From CAVSRC01 sp963762605 (GTDB lineage: Bacteria; Pseudomonadota; Alphaproteobacteria; Rhizobiales; Kaistiaceae), in NCBI GenBank assembly GCA_963762605.1, contig CAVXLJ010000010.1, positions 57,955 through 121,954 on the forward strand: a DNA stretch of 64,000 nt. The letters run 5' to 3'. Shown here one piece after another: positions 42,263 through 51,165 of this stretch (its first letter is position 1; every line of letters begins with the position of its first letter). The translations under genes and the position numbers were made by a program. Below the pieces are notes generated by a model, which saw only the letters and a program-made list of their open reading frames with translations, had not been told where the DNA came from and made no database searches.

Positions 42263-44644
42263 CTACTCCCCGTAGGGGATCCAGATGTTCTTGACCTGAC
42301 AGGCGTGCGCCAGCAGTTCGCGCCCGCCGCCGATCTCGGCATCCTCCCAGTGGCGCGCCACCGTCTCGCACCAGGTCTGCTTGAGGTTGCCGGCCGACGC
42401 CGCCTCTAGAGCCGCCGCGCCTTCCTGATTGCCGAAATACCAGAGGGCATCGACCGCATCGTGCTTGGCGAGCTCCAGCGCCAGCGCCCGCTTGTTGCCG
42501 GTGACGATGTTGACCACGCCGCCGGGCACGTCCGAGGTATCGAGCACCTGATAGAAGTCGGTGGCGATCAGCGCCTGCGCTTCCGACGGCAGCATGACCA
42601 CGGCGTTGCCGGCAGCGATCGCCGCACCCATCAGCGAGACGAAGGCAAGCAGGCCCGGTTCCTCCGGGCAGGCGATGCCGACCACGCCGACCGGCTCGTT
42701 CATCGCCAGCGCCAGGCCGCGGAAGGGCGGGCGATGCACCGCGCCCTCGTATTTGTCGGCCCAGGCGCCCCACTGGAACAGGCGATGGACCGAGGCATCC
42801 ACCTCGAGCCGCGTCTTGGCGCTCTTCACCCCGCGCAAGAGCCGTAGCCGGTCGGCGAACTCGGCCGCGCGCGCATCGAGATTCTCGGCGATGTAGTAGA
42901 GGATCTGCGCGCGACTGTGCTCGGACGTCGCCGCCCATTTGGGCGCCATTTTGCGCGCCGCCTCGACCGCGTTGCGGATGTCCTTGCGGTTGCCCTCGCC
43001 GACTTCGCCGACGAGCTTGCCGGCCGGCGATGCCACGCCGCGCGAATAGCCGCCGTCGGGCCGCGCCTGCTTGCCGCCGATATACATCTTGGCGGTGCGG
43101 TCGATGCCGCCACCGACCAGTTCCAGCCCCATCTCGGGCTTCGCCGGCGGCTTTTCGGCAAGCCGCTTCGCCGATTTCAGCCAGCGCGGCTTGGTATAGG
43201 CGGCAACGCCCTCGCGCCCGCCCTCGCGGCCATAGCCCGATTCCTTGTAACCGCCGAAGCCGGCGGAGGCGTCGAACAGGTTGGTCGAATTCACCCACAC
43301 CACGCCGCATTTCAGCTTGGGCGCGATGTCGAGCGCCAGGTTGATCGATTCCGACCAGACGCTGGCGGCCAGCCCGTATTCGGTGTTGTTGGCAAGCTCA
43401 ACCGCCTCCTCCGGCGTGCGGAAGGTCATCTCGACCACGACGGGTCCGAAGATCTCCACCCGCGCCACGGTCGAGGCCGGCTCGACATTGGTCATAAGGG
43501 TGGGCGGGAAATAGCAGCCGGTGGCGGGCAGCGGCGCGCTCCCCTGGAAGACCTGCGCCCCTTCCTTGACGCCCTGCTCGACCAGCGCGCGGATGCGCTC
43601 GAGCTGCGCCGGCGAAACGATGGCGCCGACGTCGATCGCCTTGTCGAGCGGCTGCCCGACGCGCAGCGTTTCCAGTCGCGCCTTCACCTTGGCGACGAAA
43701 GCGTCGTGAATGCCTTCCTGCACCAGCAGGCGCGAACCGGCGCAGCACACCTGGCCCTGATTGAACCAGATGGCATCGACCACGCCCTCGACCGCCGAAT
43801 CCAGATCGGCATCGTCGAACACGATGAACGGCGACTTGCCGCCGAGTTCCAGCGTCAGCGACTTGCCCGAGCCGGCGGTCAGTTCGCGGATCCGGCGGCC
43901 GACCTCGGTCGAGCCGGTGAAGGCGATCTTGTCGATGTCCGGATGCTTGACGATCTCCTCGCCGGTGGCGCCGTCGCCGGTGACCACATTGACCACGCCC
44001 TTGGGCAGTCCGGCCATCTCGCAGATCTCGGCAAAGAGCAGCGCCGACAGCGAGGTGAACTTCGCCGGCTTGAGCACGCTGGTATTGCCCAGCGCGATCG
44101 CCGGGGCGACCTTCCAGGCCGCCATCAGCAGCGGAAAATTCCATGGGATGATCTGACCGCAGACGCCGACTGCCATGCGGTTGGAGAGTTCCGTGTCCAT
44201 CAGTTCCGCCCAGCCGGCGTGATGGTAGAAGTGCCGCGCCACCAGAGGAATGTCGATGTCGCGCGTCTCGCGGATCGGCTTGCCGTTGTCGATGGCCTCG
44301 AGCACCGCGAACAACCGGCTGTGGCGCTGGATCAGCCGGGCGATGGCATAGAGATATTTCGCTCGCTCGTGGCCGGGTAGCCGCGACCAGGGCCCCTGCG
44401 CCTTGCGTGCCGCCTTGACCGCCGCATCGACGTCGGCCGCATCGCCGCGCGCGATCCGCATGATGACCGTATTGGTCGAGGGGTCGCTGGTCTCCAGCCA
44501 CGCGCCCGATTGCGGCGCCACCCAGGCGCCATTGATGAACAGCTTGGCGCCCTCGCCGTGCTTGGCGATCCAGTCGCGCGCTTGCCCGTCACTCTCGGGC
44601 GCCGGCCCGTAGTCCATTGTGTCGAGGATTTCAGCGACCGACAT
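42263..44644 (-). CDS. Two-domain aldehyde dehydrogenase (ALDH16 type)
   Basis: 793 aa, far longer than the usual 480-500. Domain 1 (about 30-510) is a complete NAD(P)-dependent aldehyde dehydrogenase: IPWNFPLLMAAWKVAPAIA, GSTEVGRRI, catalytic Glu in LELGGKSP (266) and Cys in FNQGQVCCAG (300). Domain 2 (about 530-793) repeats the fold (MYIGGKQARPDGG, NEPVGVVGIACPEEPGLLAFVSLMGAAIAAGNAVVMLP) but lacks both the LELGGK Glu and the GQxC Cys, so it is structural. This is the ALDH16 architecture. Downstream of deoC, it probably oxidises acetaldehyde or glyceraldehyde-type products of deoxyribose breakdown. Confidence 0.92.
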   Translation of the reverse strand: MSVAEILDTMDYGPAPESDGQARDWIAKHGEGAKLFINGAWVAPQSGAWLETSDPSTNTVIMRIARGDAADVDAAVKAARKAQGPWSRLPGHERAKYLYAIARLIQRHSRLFAVLEAIDNGKPIRETRDIDIPLVARHFYHHAGWAELMDTELSNRMAVGVCGQIIPWNFPLLMAAWKVAPAIALGNTSVLKPAKFTSLSALLFAEICEMAGLPKGVVNVVTGDGATGEEIVKHPDIDKIAFTGSTEVGRRIRELTAGSGKSLTLELGGKSPFIVFDDADLDSAVEGVVDAIWFNQGQVCCAGSRLLVQEGIHDAFVAKVKARLETLRVGQPLDKAIDVGAIVSPAQLERIRALVEQGVKEGAQVFQGSAPLPATGCYFPPTLMTNVEPASTVARVEIFGPVVVEMTFRTPEEAVELANNTEYGLAASVWSESINLALDIAPKLKCGVVWVNSTNLFDASAGFGGYKESGYGREGGREGVAAYTKPRWLKSAKRLAEKPPAKPEMGLELVGGGIDRTAKMYIGGKQARPDGGYSRGVASPAGKLVGEVGEGNRKDIRNAVEAARKMAPKWAATSEHSRAQILYYIAENLDARAAEFADRLRLLRGVKSAKTRLEVDASVHRLFQWGAWADKYEGAVHRPPFRGLALAMNEPVGVVGIACPEEPGLLAFVSLMGAAIAAGNAVVMLPSEAQALIATDFYQVLDTSDVPGGVVNIVTGNKRALALELAKHDAVDALWYFGNQEGAAALEAASAGNLKQTWCETVARHWEDAEIGGGRELLAHACQVKNIWIPYGE

Positions 44645-44656
44645 GGCTTGGCTCCC

Positions 44657-44998
44657 TCACGCCGCATTCAGCACGAAATCGACGCGCACGGCGTCGAACG
44701 GAAAGGCGATCCGGCCGTCTTCGGTGCGGTCGAGCACGCCGGCGGCGAGCAGTGCTTGAACGTCGCCATGCACGGCCTTGACGTCGCGGCCCACCCGCCG
44801 CGCCGCCTCGCGGATCGACATCGGTCCCTGGCCGGTCATCGCCTTCAGAAGCTCCCACCGCTTCGCGGTCAGCGTCCGCCACAGAAGCTCGACGCTGGCG
44901 AAGGTAATATGCGCCCCCTCTCTCTTGCCTTCAAAGGCGGAAAGCGCCCGGCGGGTGACATCTTCGCGCGAGGCGACCGACAGCGTGACCTGGTTCAT
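44657..44998 (-). CDS. TumA-like antitoxin, winged-helix DNA-binding protein (HVO_A0114 type)
   Basis: 113 aa from the ATG at 44998, chosen because GGAGG lies five bases upstream and it overlaps the toxin stop as ATGA; an ATG at 45010 would add four residues. The C-terminal half is a winged helix: ELLKAMTGQGPMSIREAARRVGRDVKAVHGDVQALLAAGVLDRTEDGRIAFPFD. The N-terminal half (ASREDVTRRALSAFEG) is likely the toxin-contacting part. It should neutralise the partner and repress the shared promoter. Confidence 0.85.
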   Translation of the reverse strand: MNQVTLSVASREDVTRRALSAFEGKREGAHITFASVELLWRTLTAKRWELLKAMTGQGPMSIREAARRVGRDVKAVHGDVQALLAAGVLDRTEDGRIAFPFDAVRVDFVLNAA

Positions 44999-45279
44999 TT
45001 CCGCCTCCATCGGTCGACATCCGACCAGAAGTCCGCCAACAGCTGCTCCGGCGTCGTGAACCGATACGGGTCTTGCCGGTTGCCCCGGTGGCGATGGTCG
45101 CCCTTGCCGGCCTCGTTATCGTAACGCAACACACACACGCCGGCGACGACGTAGGCGAGGGAATACTTGTAATCGTGAGCCGAGTTGCGAACGTTCGCGG
45201 GGACCCGCCAGATCTTCAGCTCGGCAAAGGCATCGTCAGCCAGTTGATGGCGTTCACGGAGCAGCAGCTCGGCCGGCAT
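44995..45279 (-). CDS. TumE family toxin (DUF6516-like)
   Basis: 94 aa from the ATG at 45279. The family pattern is complete: ELKIWRVPANVRNSAHDYKYSLAYVVAGVCVLRYDNEAGKGDHRHR and then FTTPEQLLADFWSDVDRW. TumE proteins are RNase-like toxins paired with HTH antitoxins of the TumA type. The toxin gene comes first, as expected. An upstream start at 45315 would place the -35 and -10 boxes inside the gene, so 45279 (leaderless) is preferred. The pair sits between deoC and the ALDH16 gene. Confidence 0.85.
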   Translation of the reverse strand: MPAELLLRERHQLADDAFAELKIWRVPANVRNSAHDYKYSLAYVVAGVCVLRYDNEAGKGDHRHRGNRQDPYRFTTPEQLLADFWSDVDRWRRK

Positions 45280-45318
45280 GTTGGAGTGTATGCCATCAGT
45301 GACAGGCGTTGTCAACTA
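45280..45318 (-). promoter_or_regulatory. Toxin-antitoxin promoter with overlapping operator
   Basis: In minus-strand sense TTGACA (-35) is followed after 17-19 bases by CATACA or TACACT (-10), with the toxin ATG about 10 bases later. An inverted repeat TGACA-N5-TGTCA (45300-45314) overlaps the -35, and GTTGGA...TCCAAC (45280-45285 and 45320-45325) brackets the whole promoter. Fits autorepression by the antitoxin or complex. Confidence 0.55.
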
Positions 45319-45372
45319 GTCCAACACCATGATCGAGCATGCTGATAGGGACGCCTGAGCATCCGCCGCCCC

Positions 45373-46410
45373 TCACGCCATCGCGTGGTGCTCGAAGGAG
45401 GCGTAGCGGCCGGTGAGGTAATATTCGAGCTGGCGCTCGATATCGGCCAGAAGCGACGAAGCGCCGATGCGGAACAGCCCCGGCTGCAGCCACATCGAAC
45501 CCAGTTCCTCCTTCATCACGAACTGGAAGCTCATGGCGTCCTTGGCGGTGGAAATGCCGCCGGCCGGCTTGAAGCCGACGATGTTGCCGGTCATCTCGCG
45601 ATAGGCGCGGATGGCGCGCACCATCACCAGCGCAACGGGAAGCGTCGCGTTGACGCCCTCCTTGCCGGTCGAGGTCTTGATGAAATCGGCGCCGGCCATC
45701 ATCGCCACCAGCGAGGCGCGACCGACATTGCGCAGCGTCTTGAGATCGCCGGTGCCGAGAATCGTCTTCATGTGCGCCGGCCCGCAGGCCTCCTTGAAGG
45801 CCTTCACCTCATCGTAGAGCGCCTGCCAGTTGCCCTTGAGCACATGCTCGCGGGTAATCACGATGTCGATCTCGTCGGCACCGTCGGCGACCGACGCCCT
45901 GATCTCCGCCAGACGTGTCTCGAACGGCGCCAGCCCGGCCGGAAACGCCGTCGACACGGCGGCGACCGGAATGTCGGAGCCTTCCAAAGCCTGTTTCGCC
46001 GTGGCAACGAAGCGGTGATAGACGCAGACCGCGGCGGTCGTCACCCGCCGGTCGGCCAGCCCCAGCCCCTCCAGGAGGTCGGGCCGCAGCGGCTGCCGCG
46101 CCTTGGCGCAGAGGCGCCGCACGCGGCCCTCGGTGTCGTCGCCGGACAGCGTGGTGAGGTCGATGCACTCCAGCGCCTTCACCAGCCAGGCCGCCTGCCA
46201 TTCCTTCTTGACCGTGCGCCGCGTCGGCAGCGTCGCCGCGCGGCGCTCCACCGCCGACAGGTTGACGCGCACGCCGGCCACCGGCTCGGCATCGAACGGA
46301 ATGCCGGGATTGTGGGGCTGGTCGGGCGCGTTCCTCAGCTGGTGGATCGCGGCGGATTCGCGGGCTGGGACGGGGTTTGACACGGCAGTGACCTTTCTGA
46401 TGGCCGACAA
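45373..46410 (-). CDS. deoC: Deoxyribose-phosphate aldolase
   Basis: 345-aa class I aldolase cleaving 2-deoxyribose 5-phosphate to glyceraldehyde 3-phosphate and acetaldehyde. Schiff-base lysine in GADFIKTSTGKEGVNA; second catalytic lysine in VGFKPAGGIST; LTTLSGDDTEGRVRRLCAKA and VAAVSTAFPAG complete the barrel. About 80 extra N-terminal residues are usual for the alphaproteobacterial/animal-like long form. The ALDH16 gene downstream probably takes the acetaldehyde. Confidence 0.94.
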   Translation of the reverse strand: MSAIRKVTAVSNPVPARESAAIHQLRNAPDQPHNPGIPFDAEPVAGVRVNLSAVERRAATLPTRRTVKKEWQAAWLVKALECIDLTTLSGDDTEGRVRRLCAKARQPLRPDLLEGLGLADRRVTTAAVCVYHRFVATAKQALEGSDIPVAAVSTAFPAGLAPFETRLAEIRASVADGADEIDIVITREHVLKGNWQALYDEVKAFKEACGPAHMKTILGTGDLKTLRNVGRASLVAMMAGADFIKTSTGKEGVNATLPVALVMVRAIRAYREMTGNIVGFKPAGGISTAKDAMSFQFVMKEELGSMWLQPGLFRIGASSLLADIERQLEYYLTGRYASFEHHAMA

Positions 46411-46467
46411 ATCTACCCCATCGCCACGCCGATCCGAAGAGCCACGGTAGCGTGGGCCGGCAGACCC

Positions 46468-46932
46468 CTATTTCCCGATCGCGGCGAAATTGGCATGAGC
46501 CGCGACCAGCCATTTTGTGCCGACGCGGCGGAACACCGTCAGTCGCGGCGCTCTGGCCTGCATGGGCGCGCCATCGACCGTCGCACTGATCGTCAGCACA
46601 TAACGGACGACCATCACATCCCCCTCCCCGGTCGCCACCAGGTCGCTCACCGGCGGCGGCGTGGCGATCTTCGGCAGACCGCCGGCCAGATACTCGGCGC
46701 GGTCATAGGCGACACCGTTGTCGCGGACGATCTGGAACTCCGGCGCAAGCGCGGCCGCCACGGTTTCCTCGTCGCCGCTGGTGACGGCTGCAACCCATGC
46801 GGCAACGGTTTTGGTTGCTGCGTCCCGAAGATCGGCGCTTCCGGCGCGCGCACCGGGCGTGACCGTGCCGGCCGCACCCAGCATCGTGCCGGCCGCCGCC
46901 AGAATCGTGGCTCTGCGTGTCAAACCTTGCAT
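46468..46932 (-). CDS. Exported NTF2-like (DUF4440/SnoaL-type) protein
   Basis: 154 aa from the ATG at 46932, set by GGGGAGG six bases before it. A Tat-like signal (MQGLTRRATILAAAGTMLGAAGTV) precedes a cone-shaped NTF2 fold: VAAWVAAVTSGDEETVAAALAPEFQIVRDNGVAYDRAEYLAGGLP and a terminal RLTVFRRVGTKWLVAAHANFAAI. Function unknown; such domains bind or transform small molecules. Confidence 0.85.
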   Translation of the reverse strand: MQGLTRRATILAAAGTMLGAAGTVTPGARAGSADLRDAATKTVAAWVAAVTSGDEETVAAALAPEFQIVRDNGVAYDRAEYLAGGLPKIATPPPVSDLVATGEGDVMVVRYVLTISATVDGAPMQARAPRLTVFRRVGTKWLVAAHANFAAIGK

Positions 46933-47093
46933 GTTGGCCTCCCCTTCACTGCTTGCCTGCAGCACGACCCCTCTCACCGATCGATTAACGAATTGGAACG
47001 AATTCGCCGGGCCCGGCCGCATCATCCCGCCCTTGCCGACCGCAAGCGCCGCATGTCACAAGGCCTGTCCGCCGGTCATCGAGGACAACGCCC

Positions 47094-47705
47094 ATGAAGC
47101 TCTATCACTCCACCACCTCGCCCTTCGTGCGCAAGGTCATGGTCGCCGCCATCGAACTTGGCCTTGCCGACAGGATCGAGCTGGTGCCGGCGAAAGTGAG
47201 CCCGATCGTGCGGACCGCGCCGGTGATCGCCGACAATCCGCTCGGCAAGCTCCCCACCCTGATCGCAGACGACGGAACGGTTCTCTATGACAGCCGGGTG
47301 ATCTCGGAATATCTCGACGGGCTGGCCGGCGGCGGACGGATCATCCCGGCAGCCGCCCCGGCGCGCTGGCGGGCCTTGACCGACCAGGCGCTCGCCGACG
47401 GCATGACCGATGCCGCGCTTCTGGAGCGCTACGAGACGTCGCTGAGGCCAGCGGAAATGATGTGGCCGAAATGGCGAGACGGCCAGCACGACAAGGTCGA
47501 GAAGGCGCTCGACCGGCTGGAGCAGGCGTCCGCCGGCTTCGCGCCCCGTATCGACGTCGGCACCATCGCCGCCGCCTGCGCCATCGGTTATCTCGACTTC
47601 CGCTTTCCCGATCTCGGCTGGCGCGAGCATCGGCCCGGGCTCACGGCGTGGTACGCCGCCTTCGCCGCGCGGCCATCGATGGCCGCCACGGTCCCGTCTG
47701 GTTAG
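47094..47705 (+). CDS. Glutathione S-transferase family protein
   Basis: 203 aa. N-terminal thioredoxin-like domain MKLYHSTTSPFVRKVMVAAIELGLADRIELVPAKVSP with NPLGKLPTLIADDGTVLYDSRVISEYLDGLA (glutathione-binding cis-Pro and Asp-Ser); all-helical C-terminal half ends in FPDLGWREHRPGLTAWYAAFAARPSMAATVP. Close to the bacterial YibF-like group. Divergent from the NTF2-like gene. Confidence 0.93.
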   Translation: MKLYHSTTSPFVRKVMVAAIELGLADRIELVPAKVSPIVRTAPVIADNPLGKLPTLIADDGTVLYDSRVISEYLDGLAGGGRIIPAAAPARWRALTDQALADGMTDAALLERYETSLRPAEMMWPKWRDGQHDKVEKALDRLEQASAGFAPRIDVGTIAAACAIGYLDFRFPDLGWREHRPGLTAWYAAFAARPSMAATVPSG

Positions 47706-47714
47706 CGCCGAACG

Positions 47715-48941
47715 CTACTTTGCCTTCGCCGGCGCCGCCTTCGCGGGTGCCGGCGCTGCATCGGCCGGCGGCCCGGGCTCCGGCGTCTGCAGGGGCGGCG
47801 CGTTGCCGCCCTCCTGGTCGCTCATCACGCCGAGCGACCAGACGATGAGGTCGGTCGCCGCCTTGCCGAACGCCTTGTCGATCGCGGTGGCGATCACGTC
47901 CGGCTTGGTGATGTCGCTCACTGGCACCGATGCCTCGAACAGCTTGGCGTCAATCACCGTGCCGCCGGTGTCCATGATCTTGGCCATGAAGGCGACGTCG
48001 GCCATCGGCGAACCGATGGTGGACAGTTCGAACTTGCGGATGTTCGTCTGCAGCTGGAAGTCGCCGTTGATCCCGCTGGCGTCGGTGCCGACGTTGGTAT
48101 AGCCGGCATTCTCATAGCCCTGCACCAGACGCGACTGCATGATCAGCGGAATGCTGTCGGCAAATCGGAAATCCTCGAACGCCGGCACGAGGCCCTCGGG
48201 ATTGCGGATCATGATGCGCTGGGTATCGAGCGCGACGATGGTGGTTGGGGCGAAAACGGAGAGCTGTCCGGTGGGGAACGCAGCGATCTCCGGGAACGTC
48301 GCCGGCGCCGTCAGCTCGTAGCTGATCGTCTCTGGCTTGTTGCCGCCACCGACGAACTTCTCGAGTCCGGCCAGGATGGTGTCGACCTTGTCGGAGTTCT
48401 TCGCCAGCGCTCCGGCGAACGTGTCGATATTGGCGATGGCATCCTTCAGCGGCGCGGCATTGTCCGCTAGGATGTCGTTGAGGCGTGTCAGCGCCTCGCG
48501 GGCCGAGGCGCTCATGTCCTTCATCGCCTTCGGATCGGCGACCAGAAGCGGCGGCTGGCCGCCCTCGCCCACCGGCTTTGCCGCCGATGGCGAACCGCCG
48601 GTAAGCGCGACCGTTGCGGTGCCGGTCAGGCCGCGGAAATCCATGCCGACATACGTATCGGTCCTGACCGGCGTGCGCGCATCGATGGAAATGCGTGCGA
48701 TCACCAGATTGGGGTTGTCCGCCGACAGCGACAGGCCGGTCACTTCGCCAACCTGCAGCCCGTTGAACAGCACCGGCGAGCCGGGCGCCAGGCCGGAGAC
48801 CGAGCCGTCGAAGCTGACCAAGTAGTCCGTGCGCTTGGCCAGGCCGCCTGTGTTGTAGAGCCAGAAGATGAAGCCGACGGCCGCGGCGACCACGACCAGC
48901 ACAAACAGGCCGACGAGAAAATAGCGAGCGCGGATTTCCAT
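47715..48941 (-). CDS. mlaD: MCE family lipid transport protein fused to an ABC_trans_aux (PqiC-like) domain
   Basis: 408 aa: one N-terminal helix (YFLVGLFVLVVVAAAVGFIFWL), an MCE domain (about 38-120; LVSFDGSVSGLAPGSPVLFNGLQVGEVTGL), a helical linker, then (about 205-375) a domain resembling the ABC-type transport auxiliary lipoprotein PqiC/YmbA (SVFAPTTIVALDTQRIMIRNPEGLVPAFEDFRFADSIPLIMQSRLVQGYENAGY). The tail is Ala/Pro/Lys-rich. In most bacteria the two parts are separate proteins. Last gene of the mlaEFD-like operon moving phospholipids between membranes. Confidence 0.9.
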   Translation of the reverse strand: MEIRARYFLVGLFVLVVVAAAVGFIFWLYNTGGLAKRTDYLVSFDGSVSGLAPGSPVLFNGLQVGEVTGLSLSADNPNLVIARISIDARTPVRTDTYVGMDFRGLTGTATVALTGGSPSAAKPVGEGGQPPLLVADPKAMKDMSASAREALTRLNDILADNAAPLKDAIANIDTFAGALAKNSDKVDTILAGLEKFVGGGNKPETISYELTAPATFPEIAAFPTGQLSVFAPTTIVALDTQRIMIRNPEGLVPAFEDFRFADSIPLIMQSRLVQGYENAGYTNVGTDASGINGDFQLQTNIRKFELSTIGSPMADVAFMAKIMDTGGTVIDAKLFEASVPVSDITKPDVIATAIDKAFGKAATDLIVWSLGVMSDQEGGNAPPLQTPEPGPPADAAPAPAKAAPAKAK

Positions 48942-48955
48942 GGCTTGTCGTCCGT

Positions 48956-49741
48956 CTATTGGTTGGTGCGTGCACTACGCTCGTTGGAGCGCCTGCGCCT
49001 GCCGCTGAAATAAGCCTTGACCCAGGGATGATCGGAGGAAAGCAGCGTCTCCATCGGCCCCTCCACCACGATCTTGCCGTCAGCCAGCGCCGCGATGCGG
49101 TCGCAGGCGACGTTGAGGCTGTCGAGGTCGTGAGTGACCATGAAGACGGTGATGCCGAGCGTGCGCTGCAGCGTGCGGATCAGTACATCGAAGGCGCCGG
49201 CCGCGATCGGATCGAGACCGGAGGTTGGCTCGTCCAGAAAGACGATCTCGGGGTCAAGCGCCAGCGCGCGCGCAAGCCCGACGCGCTTGGTCATGCCGCC
49301 CGAGAGTTCGGAGGGAAGCTTGTTGGCGTCGTTGGGGCTGAGGCCGACCAGCTCCAGTTTCACCATGGCCAGGTCGTCCATCAGCTTCTCGGGCAGATCG
49401 AGATACTGGCGCATCGGGAACTGGATGTTCTCCCGCGCCGTCAGCGAGGAGAACAGCGCGCCGTTCTGGAAGAGCACGCCCCAGCGCCGCTCAAGCGAAC
49501 GCCAGGCGCGATAGCTGGCGGCGTCGGCATCGACGTCGAGGACGCGGATGCTGCCCGAGCGCTTGCGGTTCAGCCCGATGATCGAGCGCAGGAGCACCGA
49601 CTTGCCGGCGCCCGATCCGCCGACCACGCCGAGGATCTCGCCGGCGCGCACGTCGAGATCGAGGTGGTTGAGCACCGTCTGACCGTCGAAGCCGGCGACC
49701 AGATCGCGCACGGAAATGATGGCGTCGTCGGCCTGGCTCAT
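48956..49741 (-). CDS. mlaF: ABC transporter ATP-binding protein MlaF
   Basis: 261 aa. Opening IISVRDLVAGFDGQTVLNHLDLDVRAGEILGVVGGSGAGKSVLLRSIIGL contains Walker A GGSGAGKS; signature is LSGGMTKRVGLARAL; Walker B IVFLDEPTSGLDPI; switch His in FMVTHDLDSL. The sequence WGVLFQNGALFSSLTARENI is typical of Mla/Ttg2 ATPases. Five bases after mlaE stop and 14 bases before mlaD. Confidence 0.94.
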   Translation of the reverse strand: MSQADDAIISVRDLVAGFDGQTVLNHLDLDVRAGEILGVVGGSGAGKSVLLRSIIGLNRKRSGSIRVLDVDADAASYRAWRSLERRWGVLFQNGALFSSLTARENIQFPMRQYLDLPEKLMDDLAMVKLELVGLSPNDANKLPSELSGGMTKRVGLARALALDPEIVFLDEPTSGLDPIAAGAFDVLIRTLQRTLGITVFMVTHDLDSLNVACDRIAALADGKIVVEGPMETLLSSDHPWVKAYFSGRRRRSNERSARTNQ

Positions 49742-49745
49742 CGTC

Positions 49746-50858
49746 TCACCACCCGATCGCGGCGAAGAACATGGCGAACAGGCCGTCGAGCACGATCACC
49801 GTAAAGATCGACTTGACCACGGAAGTGGTCGTCTTGCGGCCGAGCGACTCGGCGCTGCCCGCGACGCGCATGCCTTCCGTGCAGGCAATGACGCCGACCA
49901 CCAGCGCCATCGCCGGCGCCTTGATCATGCCGATGAGGAAATCGTGGATCGAGACCGCCTCACGCAGCCGGAAGATGAAGATTTCCGGGCTCATGCCGCC
50001 ATAGAACCAGGCGACCAGGCCGCCGCCGACGAGTGCCGCCATCGAGCCGAGGAATGTCAGGGCCGGCATGGCGATGACCAACGCCACCACCCTTGGCAGA
50101 ATCAGCACCTCGGCCGGATCGACACCCATGGTCCTGAGCGCGTCGACCTCCTCGCGCATCTTCATCGAGCCGAGCTCGGCGGTGTACGAACTGCCCGAAC
50201 GGCCGGCCACCATGATGGTCACCAGGAGCACGCCGATTTCGCGCAGCACCAGGATGCCGAGCAGGTTGACGACATAGTCCTCCGCGCCGAAGCGGCGGAA
50301 GTTGTAGATGCCCTGCTGCGAGATGATGCAGCCGACCAGGAAGGTCATCAGCACGATGATGCCGATGGCCTGAAAGCCGACCCGGTCGAGATGATAAGTG
50401 ATGGAGGTGACGCGCGAGAAGCGCGGCCGCACGATTGCATTGCCGGCGGCTGCGGTTACGGCGCCGAGCATGCCGGTCAGCTCAATCGTCTCGCGGAACG
50501 CCTTGAAGACTGCCTCGCCAACCTTCTCGACCAGCGCGATCGGGCCGGGGCGCCTGCGGCGCGGCGTCGGGGCTTCGCGATTGGCGTAGCTGACGTCGCC
50601 GAGCAGGCCGCGGAAACGGTCCGGCACCGCGGCGAGTTCGAGCTGGCCGCCGCGCTTGCGCATCAGGTCTTCCAGCAGCCAGGCGCCGAATGTGTCGATG
50701 CGCTCGACCGCGGCCAGGTCGATCTCGCCGGACTCAGCCGGCAGGCCGGCGACCAATGTCTCCAGCTCGCGCGCGAAGTTGATGGTCCAGGTGCCCCCCG
50801 CCACAACCTTGAGCCGGCCGGCAAGCGTGCTGGTGGTGATCGACGGCTGCGCGGTCAA
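49746..50858 (-). CDS. mlaE: Mla-type ABC permease with N-terminal STAS domain (MlaB-MlaE fusion)
   Basis: 370 aa. Residues 1-95 form a STAS domain (TWTINFARELETLVAGLPAESGEIDLAAVERIDTFGAWLLEDLM) equivalent to MlaB. The rest is the MlaE permease: FLVGCIISQQGIYNFRRFGAEDYVVNLLGILVLREIGVLLVTIMVAGRSGSSYTAELGSMKMREEVDALRTMGVDP. Start is a TTG at 50858 with GAGG six bases upstream; the ATG just before it opens only a five-codon frame. Fusion makes a separate mlaB unnecessary. Confidence 0.92.
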   Translation of the reverse strand: MTAQPSITTSTLAGRLKVVAGGTWTINFARELETLVAGLPAESGEIDLAAVERIDTFGAWLLEDLMRKRGGQLELAAVPDRFRGLLGDVSYANREAPTPRRRRPGPIALVEKVGEAVFKAFRETIELTGMLGAVTAAAGNAIVRPRFSRVTSITYHLDRVGFQAIGIIVLMTFLVGCIISQQGIYNFRRFGAEDYVVNLLGILVLREIGVLLVTIMVAGRSGSSYTAELGSMKMREEVDALRTMGVDPAEVLILPRVVALVIAMPALTFLGSMAALVGGGLVAWFYGGMSPEIFIFRLREAVSIHDFLIGMIKAPAMALVVGVIACTEGMRVAGSAESLGRKTTTSVVKSIFTVIVLDGLFAMFFAAIGW

Positions 50859-51165
50859 ATGCGCCTCATGCTACCGCAATCCTAGGTCATGCCCGGTGGA
50901 TCATACGGAGAAAGGCCGGAAAATCCATGCCGGGCCCGGCACCTCCCGGCAGCAAACGAGTCACCACAGCCAATATCTTGAATTCAAACGCGATTTGCCC
51001 GCTGCTCGGTCGCCCCCGCATCGGGCAGCACACGGTTGCCCGTGCCTGGTGCCATTACAAACCGGCCATCTTGGCCTTTTCCGTTGAATCGCAGCGATTC
51101 CGTTCTAGATCGCCAAGCAACAGTTCAATTCGAACGATGCTATCGAAAAACAGGACGTGTTCTCC
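50859..51165. other. Divergent region between the mla operon and the DoxD-like gene
   Basis: 307 bases with promoters for both sides expected. It contains the palindrome GCCGGGCCCGGC (50929-50940) and an AT-richer stretch near 50965-50985. No gene recognised. Confidence 0.5.
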
